A stretch of 64,000 bases of DNA from Xenoacremonium recifei (Eukaryota; Ascomycota; Sordariomycetes; Hypocreales; Nectriaceae): assembly GCA_012184525.1 (NCBI GenBank), contig WOFQ01000002.1, positions 1,612,001 through 1,676,000 of the forward strand. Direction: 5' to 3'. A program made the position numbers and the translations under genes. This document shows, in pieces, positions 35,511 through 44,893 of this stretch. The notes beneath the pieces are model-generated. The model was not told the origin of the DNA, did no database searches, and was given only the letters and a program-made list of their open reading frames with translations. Every line of letters starts with the position of its first letter. The first letter of the stretch is position 1.

Positions 35511-36731
35511 TCACTGCTTCTTGGCCCGGTTGGCTTCAAGTAGATCCTCAAACCAGTCCAGCACGACTTGGTTCTGCCGGACAGAAGCACCCACACTGCA
35601 ATGCTGTCCTGCGCCCTCAGAAGTCTTGAAGACATGATACGTAGCTAGACCACCCAATTTGTTTGCCAGAATCTCGGCCTGTCCTTTAAAGAAAATATCA
35701 CCCTCAGCGTCTCCCACAAATACAGGAGTCTTGATCTTGTCAATGACACCTTCAAGCGTGTACTTCTCACATTGCTTCGCCCATCCAAAGGCCGAAGTCG
35801 TGCAGAAAGACCACATGCCCTGGCCGACGGCCCATTTTGAAGTCGTTGGGAAATGCGGACTCTTGAGAAGTTCGGCGATGATCTCATTAAACTTGGCGGC
35901 GTCTCCAGCATTGTATATGTCGAGCATCTCCTTGGGAAGAGCGCCGGTGACGGTAGCGCCAAAATCGTAGACTCCATCGAGCGCGAAGACAGCAGCCAAA
36001 CGATGGTCAAACGCAGCAGCGCGGGGCATCAGAAGACCTCCAAAGGAGTATCCCATGCTTGCGAGGCCCTCCGGATCGACATCATCACGAGATAGAGCAT
36101 AATCGATGACAGGAGTCACAACCCTCTCCCACTCAGGGATGAAGCCAATGTTCTGTTGTCGGCGAACAGTGGGCTGGCCTGGCCCTTCGAAGGTGATGGC
36201 ATTCATGCCTCGCTCCACGACAGCCTGGACCATGACATGGAACATTTCCTCCTGAGCACCATCGTAGCCGTTGCAGAGAAGAACCGTCGGCCTTTTGCCG
36301 GGCTGGTCCGACTTGTAGAAAATGAGTGGGATATCGAAGCCATCACCCTTGATTGTTACGCGCTCCCCCGGAATTGGAAGCAGGCCGATGGCAATGTCAA
36401 AAGCAACCGTCTGACGCTCCCAAAGAGTATTGATACGAGAATCCGCTGGATTTCCGTGGAGGAAGAAGTCGGCCGAGCGATAATAGCTGGAGGCACAGAA
36501 GTACGCGTTCCGGGCAGAGACGGGATGCCTCTTCGCATCGATGCGCTGGGCCCTTTCCCAAGTCTCGTCGGCTAGTTGAGTGAACGCAGCGGTCCAGCTC
36601 TCAAAGTCTCCGGGCTTGATTTTGTTGACGGTCATCAGGACTTCGCCGAGATCAGAGCCTCCACAGGGCGCGAGTCCAAGAACCCGTGTAAGTTCGTAGT
36701 GGAAGGACTCGTCCGAACTGAGAGCGAACAT
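35511..36731 (-). CDS. Alpha/beta hydrolase, Ayg1 / pseudooxynicotine-hydrolase type
   Basis: Single exon, 406 aa. It belongs to the alpha/beta-hydrolase group containing bacterial 2,6-dihydroxypseudooxynicotine hydrolase and fungal Ayg1-like C-C hydrolases, which cleave carbon-carbon bonds in small polyketide or N-heterocycle intermediates. A helical N-terminal cap (residues 1-120) precedes the core. The nucleophile is Ser229 in SMGYSFGG; candidate acid residues are Asp341 or Asp345 in FVGDAEGDIFF, and the base is His377 in GAGQHCSVGA. The oxyanion strand LLCNGYDGAQEEM and FEGPGQPTVRRQ are typical for the group. No signal peptide; cytosolic. Substrate is not predictable from sequence, and the same fold is used in melanin, polyketide and nicotine pathways. 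Confidence 0.85.
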   Translation of the reverse strand: MFALSSDESFHYELTRVLGLAPCGGSDLGEVLMTVNKIKPGDFESWTAAFTQLADETWERAQRIDAKRHPVSARNAYFCASSYYRSADFFLHGNPADSRINTLWERQTVAFDIAIGLLPIPGERVTIKGDGFDIPLIFYKSDQPGKRPTVLLCNGYDGAQEEMFHVMVQAVVERGMNAITFEGPGQPTVRRQQNIGFIPEWERVVTPVIDYALSRDDVDPEGLASMGYSFGGLLMPRAAAFDHRLAAVFALDGVYDFGATVTGALPKEMLDIYNAGDAAKFNEIIAELLKSPHFPTTSKWAVGQGMWSFCTTSAFGWAKQCEKYTLEGVIDKIKTPVFVGDAEGDIFFKGQAEILANKLGGLATYHVFKTSEGAGQHCSVGASVRQNQVVLDWFEDLLEANRAKKQ

Positions 36732-37665
36732 GGTGTTTCCCTGTAGCGAAGACAGAAGTTAGAGATGGTGGTGGTACTTTACAGTTGACAGTGTATATTT
36801 ACTGATGTTTCGGTCATGTTTACACAGTTAGCTGTTGCTGGTGAGGTAGCGGGGTAGGTGGTGTGATGTGTAGGTTGTTGTGACTTGTATGTCGACAGTG
36901 GCAATTGAATGAGATTTCTTTGTTGTGATGGAGAAAGGTCTCTTTAGGGGAAGAGGCAAGACTTTATATACTAAAGACTTCTCTTAATGAAGGGATCCTG
37001 TCTAAGACCATGTCGCATCTGTAAGTCAATGTAACTACTCGCTTTCGCTGTCGCAGGGGTATTGCTGGGAACGCCGAGACACGGGTAACGAATGCGAATA
37101 GCACACCAATCAGCCGATTGAGGGCAATAATTATATTTTGTTGATTTAATTTGCTGCAAATTTATAATTTTCCGCCAGTTGAATATCTGTCATGCTCGCA
37201 ATTCGCGATACCTGAGTTGGTGGAGGCCGAATGCGAGTTGCACCAAATCCCAAATCCTAAAGCCGTGTGAGCCGGGCGGGGTTCGGAGATGCCCCAAGAC
37301 GAGTCCGCTTTGTCTTCGTTGCCTGGTTGTAGGGCTGACACAATCGAACTCTTGTCTTACAAGAGACCAGCTTGGGAAAAGCTTTCATTTATTACATCAG
37401 TAGACCTTGTACTTCTGTAATTGGTCGGAGTTACGGCTATTGTCTCGGTGATCTCTATTATGTGTCTCTACATGTGATGTGAACGTTGTGCTCTCTCCCT
37501 TATGACGACGGAGGGATATTTATATTTGGGTTGATCTTGATATAAGAAATAGATTGCGTATTCAATTTGGCTAGTCTGGGACGCGAAGGCACAAAACGTC
37601 AATCAGTTCATTCCCGTCGTACTGATATCCAGCCCTGCGATCCCAAGGGCCTCACTTATAGGACC
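36732..37665. promoter_or_regulatory. Hydrolase promoter region
   Basis: About 930 bp, AT-richer, with TATATA near 36966 and a T/A-rich core at 37130-37160. It contains the upstream region of the alpha/beta hydrolase and the 3' flank of the next small gene. No coding sequence seen. Confidence 0.4.
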
Positions 37666-37953
37666 TCACTGAAGCTTAAGGTTGCCAACTGCATAACCAC
37701 ATAACTGAACAGGGCTATCGCTTCGGCCAGGGCTCTCAGCGGCCTCGAGCTTAGACCAATCGATCTTAAGCCACGGCTTCTCGCCCAAGTCGGATGGGTT
37801 GGGTTGCCATCCAAGCATTGGGTTGGTTCCAGCCTCCTTCTCGACCTTGAGTGCCTCCATCCACGGCTGGACGAGCTTGATGGGTCGTGGGGCAACCAGT
37901 CCAAGACCAAAAGTGTTCTGGTCGAGGTTCGTGTCAGATCTCTCGTCAGCCAT
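37666..37953 (-). CDS. Small hypothetical protein, 95 aa
   Basis: Not recognised. A single frame from ATG 37953 to TGA 37666. The sequence reads as a soluble, folded peptide (RPIKLVQPWMEALKVEKEAG, then LGWQPNPSDLGEKPWLKIDW) with several tryptophans and balanced charge, unlike random frames nearby. No signal peptide or membrane helix. It lies on the same strand as its neighbours inside the metabolic run. Confidence 0.45.
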   Translation of the reverse strand: MADERSDTNLDQNTFGLGLVAPRPIKLVQPWMEALKVEKEAGTNPMLGWQPNPSDLGEKPWLKIDWSKLEAAESPGRSDSPVQLCGYAVGNLKLQ

Positions 37954-38563
37954 GGTTTCGAGTGGATCCTGAAGGAGACTATGTCAGTGATGAGCTATCT
38001 GATTCGAGGGCATAGTAATACCGTACTTATAGCTTGATGCGAAGTCAGGTGGGTATGGTAATTTGACAAGTTTGAGTACCTTGAAAAAAGAACTGGGGGT
38101 TGATGTGAAGCAATTTCTTCGGGTTACAGTCCAACCGTTCTTATTTATGAGTTTTTGATAGTATCCAGACTCGCCATTGTCCTATCACATCTGCGGGATA
38201 TACCATCACACCCTCACAGAGCCTCTCGCCGAAAGCACCGGAATTCGTCGGCTCAAGAATGCAGAAGTTGGAAGTGATGTTGAGCCATTTAGAAATGTGC
38301 ACTTCTAGGCGGTCATGTGCTCCCATGCTGCATATTGAGGCCTCCCATCGTAGACGCTTGGATTGATCCTCTTATTGGATACAGATACAGGCAGCCTGGT
38401 CGAGGGTAGCATCAAGGTCCGTCTGCATTTGCTGGATGCCACGTCATTGCAGCAGAAGTCTATCACGAAAGGAGGGGAATGACGTATGGAAAGCAATTTC
38501 ATGTTAAAACAGCAACCCTGACCCCTAAATACAGCTACGAGTCCCCAGCATAGATGCATCTTC
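37954..38563. other. Intergenic region in the metabolic gene run
   Basis: About 610 bp, promoter of the small gene and 3' flank of the CmcJ-like gene. A minus-strand frame (38305-38763) is the antisense-free continuation of that gene's terminal intron region in another frame and is not called. Confidence 0.35.
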
Positions 38564-39868
38564 CTATCCAATAACGTAAGTGCGGAGCTCGATACTCTCT
38601 CTGACCTCGAACAAAAGTTCCGGGTTTGTGTCGAAGAAGGAGGTGTGTGGTGTATCTGCTGGGCCATCAATCTCTGAAAGTGCGAGGAATGCGGCTCTGG
38701 CGGGGAAGTCCGTCCTTGTACCGGTACTTTGTCTTCCTGGCCCCGTTTGTTTTCTGGGGTCACTTACATTGAGCTATCGAAGGATCGGCCATATTTGCCG
38801 AGTCCATCGTCTTGATAAGCCATACCTCATCCTCTGCTTGGTCTCCCACGTAGTACCATCGCTGGCTTTCCGAGTGTGAGAAGAGAATGTTCTCGGAAAC
38901 GGTGTGCGGGTAGACTAGATCACAGGGATGGCCGTCACCGTCGCCGCATGTACGATAATCGCAAAGTGTTAGCGGATATTGACGGACTGGCCCCTTTAAG
39001 GGTTTCCAGACACTGGATCATTTGGATCAGATCATGAAGTAGAAGCCCACGGGGCGTAACCATTAGTACTCACTTGATGACTCTGAATCTTTTAGAGAGA
39101 ATATCTGCAGCCTGCGTCCCAAAGTCATCCTTGATCTTCTGAATGGTCCCTTCGTATGTTTGGTCTGTTTCACGAGTTAGCTGCGTGACAGATCAACTTC
39201 GTGGAGGAGGGAAGGAGGGGCAGAGCGGAACTGAGACTCGAAGCACATGCCATTGTGAGCTATCTTGCTGGGTCGAGCGATGTAACCATCGTCTTCTCGA
39301 CGACCACCACACTCATTTGAGACTGCGGCTGGAGGGTTACTGCGGCGGACCTGCACATTCGTCTGTTATTGAATCTAAACCTCCGAGTGAGCCATTTAGA
39401 ACCAACAATATGGTCAAATATGCAGACCTGGACGTGGTGTCCAAGTGTGTCTTTCAAGAATTTAGTCACGGCTGGATAGCCACTCTCCTGGAAAGACGGG
39501 CCAAGGTCCGAAAATTTGTGGCTCCATTTCACCAGCTGAAAGCCGGTATCGTCTAAAGTGAATCGCGATTCATGGCCCCTAATGTTGAAGATGGGGACCA
39601 TAACATCTGTTGGAGACACATTCGTGTTTGCCGTCTTCGACTCCAGAAATGGAATGCTTGAATAAAAGGGCTTCTCTGCAGCCCACTTGGGATCTGATGA
39701 ATCGAAGAACCGAATAGTTGTCTCGGTGCGGGATAGAGGAAGCGTCTCGAGATCCCCAGCTTGTGACAACTCGGGGATGCCAAGGTGCGAGCTCTCCTGC
39801 TTTGCAATGTCTTGCGTCATTTTGTGATGGTGGCTCCGAATTGAGCTGCTACGCATGCCATGGGGCAT
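38564..39868 (-). CDS. CmcJ / GA4-desaturase-like oxidase, terminal splice uncertain
   Basis: Belongs to the fungal family related to CmcJ and gibberellin GA4 desaturase, often encoded in secondary-metabolite clusters. Exons: 39868-39407, 39350-39251, 39164-39074, 39012-38768 and a last exon ending at 38564. Family motifs appear in order: TLDDTGFQLVKW, VCIFDHIVRR, KIAHNDQTYEG, FRVINVWKPLKGPVRQYPL, SQRWYYVGDQAEDEVWLIK and PADTPHTSFFD. The second intron appears to be GC-AG: it starts GCATGT at 39250, has branch site GCTAAC and restores the HNDQT motif. The last junction is odd. GTAAGT at 38767 joined to CAG at 38674 creates an in-frame TAG; a weaker pair, GTGACC with an upstream CCAG, keeps the frame open. 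It may be alternatively spliced or decaying. Confidence 0.72.
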
Positions 39869-40177
39869 TGTTATGGAGAGGCTCTAGAAGTGACCGAGTT
39901 CGGTATTTTATAGCCGCAGGAAAATGGCCCGAGGCTTCAAGCAAAGTAGAGTCTACCTGCTTCGTCTTGCAAACATCCCAAAAGCCTCAACCCCCGCTTC
40001 AGCAAATCAACAGCCAACCAGCATGGCTGAGCCGTTCAACCCCATCCTTAACCCTTGTACAATTTATGCACATGTAAGAGCGAGACATCCCTGTGTTATC
40101 TGCGTCCAGTGAGGAACCAGGGCAGAACACCATCGACAAATCCTACGAAGTGCCCGGGCCTTTTGTGACTGTTGTAT
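39869..40177. other. Intergenic region between the CmcJ-like gene and amidase
   Basis: About 310 bp between two minus-strand genes. It is the promoter of the CmcJ-like gene. No gene seen. Confidence 0.4.
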
Positions 40178-42429
40178 TTAACCGCGCACCGAGTCATTTG
40201 ACTTTTGAAGGATTGGGGGCGGTTTTCTTGGACCGAAGGTAGCCTCCCACAAGCTCATGAACTTAAGTATTTTGGCCTCTTGGCTCTTGGCAGCCAACAC
40301 CGCCAGCCCAAATGGTCGTCCGTTGAAGTCCAAGTATCCCAAGGGAACCGACCCGACAGGGTAACCTGAAGTGACCATCACTTTCAGCACATATACGTGG
40401 CAAATTTTGGCAACGGATTAGATATGCTTACCACTTCCACTTGCGTAAGCCGTAATGGGTGTGTCACTGAATCCTATGACCACATCGACTTCATATTTCT
40501 GAAAGATGTAATCTAGCCCATCTTGCTGAGTGACTTGTCTTAGGTGAGAGAGGTGTTTATCATATTCCTCCGATGACAGTTGTAAGTCCCGGCTCTGGAC
40601 CAAAAGTTCCTGTTCGTAGCCTTGGTAGACGCGCGAAGGTTAGAGCGGTAGCCCGCGGCCTGTCAGAACAGCTTACCTAGTGGCATCTCGAGTTCGGCAT
40701 GCTCGATATTGAACTCTATAAGGTCCTCAAGACTTCGAACCTTGGAGTTCTCCGCCGACTTCAAGAAATTGCCAATGTCGTTTTTGAAGTCGGCCACTAT
40801 TTGTTGGGGTCTTGTTAACCCTAAATGATTTCGCCCAGGAAGGGTGACTTACTCATGATGGTTCCCTCGCTGTCAAACATGGACTCCGTGGGTGGTGAAA
40901 GTGGCGCATCGCCGATGTATCTCTTTGCTAAGCTTTCCATCTTGGTGAAGGCAGCCTGAATCTCCGTGCGCTAAATTTCTATGTTCAGCAAGCAGGCGCT
41001 GCAACTGCGTTGACAAACAGAATCAAAAAGAGGAAGACATGTGGAGTCCAGAAATGAAGAGAAACGAGGAAGACCACGCACCATTTGTTCGGTTGCACTC
41101 TCCACCGGCTTGATATCCTCAGTCTCTGCCCACCATTTGTCGAAGTTGACGGTGGCGATGGACAGCTCCCCCCAGGAACCATGAAGGGCCGAGATGAATG
41201 AGCCTTCTAGGTATTCTTCGCCAGGCTCCGCAATCACGTCGAGCAGGGCGGCGAGATCATAAGGTGTCTTGGCCATGGGCCCGCCCGAGTCCATGGTATG
41301 GCTGATGGGTATGATGCCATCCTGGGATACGAGTCCGATGGTGGGTTTGATGGTGTACAAAGCTGCCCTTCCAGCGGGAGACACGAGGGATCCATCTGTC
41401 TCTGTACCAATAGATAGTGGCGCATACCCAGCAGAGACGGCGACAGCCGAACCCGCTGAAGAGCCGGAGGGATTCTGAGGAGGCTTCACTTTAGTAAAAA
41501 GGTTCGCGCACGAGGCACGAGGATGGAGGGGACATACGCTGTGGCCGTTGATAGAATCGCTTGGGTCAACTCCCCCGCGGACGTACGCCGACTGACATTG
41601 ACCACCTCTTCCCGACCAACCGCAAGGGATCGTATAGCTTCTGCGAAACATGAGCTATAGCCTCGATTTCGCGTTTCGACCAGCAGCAGGGAGCTAATAT
41701 ACGAGACTTTACCTACCGGTAGTATGCCCATTCCTGCGCGTCCGAGGTCAGTATAGAATCGTATCGAGTAGAGCGTGTATGGTGAACTCACGCTCAAGTT
41801 GGTTTTCCCAATTATGATGAGCCCTGCTTGAGTAAGCTAGACACTCGCTTGTTAGCCCGGCTAGATTTCTATTCTCCTTAGTGATCTCATCCTAACCTTG
41901 TCGATGAGGGCGGAATTCGCGTGGGGCCTCATGCCTTGCAAAGCCCAAGATCCGCAAGTCGTTTCCATGCCCAGATCAGGGTGTGTTGCAATATTATCCT
42001 AGACGAGAGAGATGAGTGAGACTGACAACCGTATTGTCCAGACTCCCATCCTACCTTGACGACAATGGGGATTCCGTGTAATGGCCCGCGTAGCTTTCCA
42101 AGTTGCCGCTCGCGATCCAATGCCTCAGCTATCTGCCTCAGCTTGTCCCTTGGCGCGATGCTTATCATGGCATGGAGATATCCATCGTGCTTCTGGATCA
42201 TGTCAAGGCTCATCTCTACCAGTTCCACACTCTTCACATGTCCTCGAGCAAGTTCGGCGGCTAGGGTCTTGGCATCGACGGCGAGGAGATCCGGGGTGGG
42301 GTGACGGGTCTGGAGGAAAGGGTTCCATCGGCGCAGGTTAGCGAGGGAAAACATGATTGCGAGGATGCAGAGGGACGAATAGCAGAAGAATGGCAGAAAG
42401 CCAATAGCGGCGCAGATTCGCGCAAACAT
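40178..42429 (-). CDS. Amidase signature enzyme
   Basis: Hydrolyses carboxamides through a Ser-cisSer-Lys triad. Multi-exon (about nine exons) from ATG 42429 to 40178; a Met at 42510 gives a longer alternative. The N-terminus has a hydrophobic stretch ([17 protein letters not shown]), suggesting secretion or membrane anchoring. Catalytic Lys is in GIPIVVK, split by an intron from [20 protein letters not shown]. Then come IIIGKTNLS, the [14 protein letters not shown] region, the nucleophile segment [20 protein letters not shown] and [20 protein letters not shown] with the cis-Ser. The C-terminal part has [20 protein letters not shown] and [14 protein letters not shown], also typical. Function complete by motif count; substrate unknown. 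Exon limits in 40.4-41.0 kb are approximate. Confidence 0.88.
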
Positions 42430-42641
42430 GCTGGGATTGAGTACACGAGGTGACAAGAAGGGAGAGGAGGAAGGCAGGCAGGCAAGATTATATATGCGCA
42501 TCTGGTGCAACCTGATGGCTTTCCTTTAAGTGAATATATGCTTATATTATCGAAAATCGCTGTCTTGGGTATCCCTCGCCAATCCTGTCACCTGCTTCCC
42601 CGCACCATTGACCAAAGTGTAAGCATCTACAGGTAGTTCTG

Positions 42642-43070
42642 CTACCGTTTGTAAACGGCCTCTGCCATTTGGGCTACGAAGTCGTTGAGAACCTCGAGGC
42701 GTGCCGCCGAGGCGTCTGCCGAAGTATCGCCACTCAGTGCCCGCTCCAACAACCGCTCCTGTACTGGCCCACCAGCACGGTCGGAGATATATCGCAGTAA
42801 AGGTGTCTTTTCATGGAGCAGCGCCGAAGAGATTGGAAGAGATGTCGTTGCGGCAGTATGTTGCTGTGCATGTCCACAATCTGACGCACAGGTTGAGCCC
42901 ATCTGCGCTGTCGTCGACATTGAAGGCAGCTATGTAATCGCGCGATCCTAATAATTAGCTGTTAATTCTACCCTCTTTGAGCTTCAAAACGAAGAAACAC
43001 ACTTAAAAATCCGAAGATGAGATGTTAAGAATTGCTGTTTTTCTCGAGATTCTGCTGCTATCCCCGTTGG
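42642..43070 (-). pseudogene. Possible gene remnant upstream of the amidase
   Basis: On the minus strand, three frames between 42960 and 42642 each contain short protein-like stretches (DYIAAFNVDDSADGLNLCV in one, RLEVLNDFVAQMAEAVYKR in another), and a plausible intron acceptor (GCTAATTATTAG) lies just before. No single frame joins them. This is what an old, frameshifted gene fragment would look like, but chance open frames are also possible. Confidence 0.2.
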
Positions 43071-43557
43071 CATCAACCCCAGTACCCCGTCGCTGTATCT
43101 AATACTTCGGCGGCTTATACATGCTCCTAGAGCCCATGGGCTGGCCGATTTCCCAACTGAGCATCTCCAGGCCGCGAGCCACGATGGCTCGCAGGTGAGG
43201 TCTCTCTCAGTTTCTTTCAGTCTTGTATGTGTTCTCTCCGATTTCCTATTCTGGTATACCCGTTTGGGATCACAAAGGTGAAAGTGAGGCAGTACAGCAA
43301 TTGGAGGCTATGCAGGAGACGGGGTTTGCAGACCGATTACCAAAAAGAGAAAGACCAAAAAAAAAAGGATCGACTGGAGGGCCTCACTGAAGTGTGCGTG
43401 GGAGGCTTGGCGAGAACGAAGAGCCTCAATTTCTACCAGCTGACATCAGGCAAATATGCAAGGCACCTAGGGAATGGCACGATAATATTTCTGGTCTCAC
43501 TGTGCTTAACGTACATACTCGTAGGGACTCTTTAAGACGAAGAAGAAACGGCTGCCC
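43071..43557. other. Intergenic region
   Basis: No supported gene. A 102-codon plus-strand frame at 43227-43535 runs through an A-rich tract near 43350 and ends in a hydrophobic stretch; it has no splice or family support. This is the 3' flank of the GNAT gene. Confidence 0.35.
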
Positions 43558-44360
43558 TCAATGGCCATCATGAACGAGTGCGGTCATAGTCAGCCCCTCT
43601 TCCTCTCCGGGAACGCGAAGAGGCGCGGTGCCGATGACCCTGAACCCAACCGAAATGTAAAGGAGCTTGCCCATAGGGCTGCCAAAGACCGTGACGGGCC
43701 ATCTCAGAGGCTCAGCTCTCTTGATCCCCCAGTTACAGAGCGCCGCTCCGCATCCACGGCGGCGGTAGTCACGATGAGTCGCAAGATTGACGAGGTGCAG
43801 CTGCTTCGTGCCGTACTGGCTAAAGTACATTTCAAAGACTTCTTCTACTCGGGCGGCGAAGTATCGCATCCGTACGAGGTCTGCATCCCGACGCTTGTTG
43901 TCGCCGAGGACGCCAGCAGGCTTGCCTGACAGCGGGAGAGCACGATGTCAGCTGGGCTGGGCGGGGTAAGTGTCCAGGGTCACATTGAGGCTGACGAACT
44001 TGGTTTGGACAGCGTGATGTTGGAAACATCCCAGATACCCAAGGCAACAATTCTGGCGGCACTCTCAGCGGCGCCAGGCACAGCCTCGATGACAACCGTT
44101 TCGTAGCTCAGCGGCTGCTCTAGATAGCCCTGGTACTCCAGCCGCGTCCAGACCCAGTGGTCATCGGGGAATTCATGGCGATGGGGGAATCTATAGTCTC
44201 GCTCTGGGTCGTCGGGAAACGATTCGATTGCAAGCTGGGTGATGGCATCCAGGTCCGCGAGGGTGGCGATGCGCAGCCTGAGCTGATCGGAGCTGGACGA
44301 GTCGATCACGTGGACCTGGCTAGGAGAATGTGCCATGGCAGCAAGGTGATAGGCTGACAA
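43558..44360 (-). CDS. GNAT-family N-acetyltransferase
   Basis: Transfers an acetyl group from acetyl-CoA to an amine. Two exons, 44360-44000 and 43925-43558 (242 aa, or 234 aa from the second Met at 44336). The GTTCGT...CAG intron is in phase. The N-terminal half starts the GNAT fold (RLRIATLADLDAITQLAIES) and ends each strand as expected. The acetyl-CoA binding loop is LATHRDYRRRGCGAALCNWG, the RxxGxG-type motif, followed by ITVFGSPMGKLLYISVGF-like sequence (VTVFGSPMGKLLYISVGFRV) where the beta7-helix typically sits. Such genes are common in fungi; the substrate cannot be inferred. Confidence 0.88.
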
Positions 44361-44893
44361 GCAGCAGCAGGGATCGGCTTGACTCGACGTGGCGACTTTT
44401 TTTTTTATGTTTTTCCTTTTTCGAGGCCTTCGTGTTTATGACAACTGGGCGAGGACGGGGGGACGGATGCTGACCGATTCCTCGTTTAGGGATAGGCGGT
44501 TCCTGCCCTCGGGTCACGCCGCCTGTGCCTCTTGCCTTATTTGCCTTGCTGTTGTCTGTTTGGCTCGTCAAGCATGCCTGGCAATCTCATCCCAGCTCAG
44601 GCAGGAGGTACTGGCATGGTGACAAGAACCTTCCCTGTAAAAGACGTGTAAGGGCTGGCGGTCGACAGGAGCCGATCTTAACCCGTTGTGGTAATCGGTA
44701 GACTCGCGAGCGTAAATCTCCCGTGAATCTCACGCGTTAGCTGGGCTTCAGTGACCCCACCTGACACCAGCGGGTAGAATCCGGCCTCCATCGCTTGCTC
44801 GCTTGCTCGCTTGCTCGACCCTTTTTTTTAAACAATCCACCACCACGTGGAGATCCGGACGCTACCACTTCTAGCTCGTAATCGCGACTCCTC
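44361..44893. promoter_or_regulatory. Divergent promoter region, acetyltransferase / regulator
   Basis: About 530 bp between divergent start codons. It contains three tandem copies of the octamer CGCTTGCT at 44792-44815 followed directly by a T-run, about 80 bp upstream of the regulator's ATG, and a T9 run near 44397. Confidence 0.5.
44792..44815. repeat. CGCTTGCT octamer, three tandem copies
   Basis: Perfect three-copy tandem repeat in the divergent promoter next to a T-rich tract. It could be a regulator binding array or a simple repeat. Confidence 0.6.

Noticed and set aside
24106..42429. Reading the same-strand run as an operon
   Set aside because: Each gene has its own leader and introns, and spacing is 300-1000 bp; fungal genes are transcribed singly.
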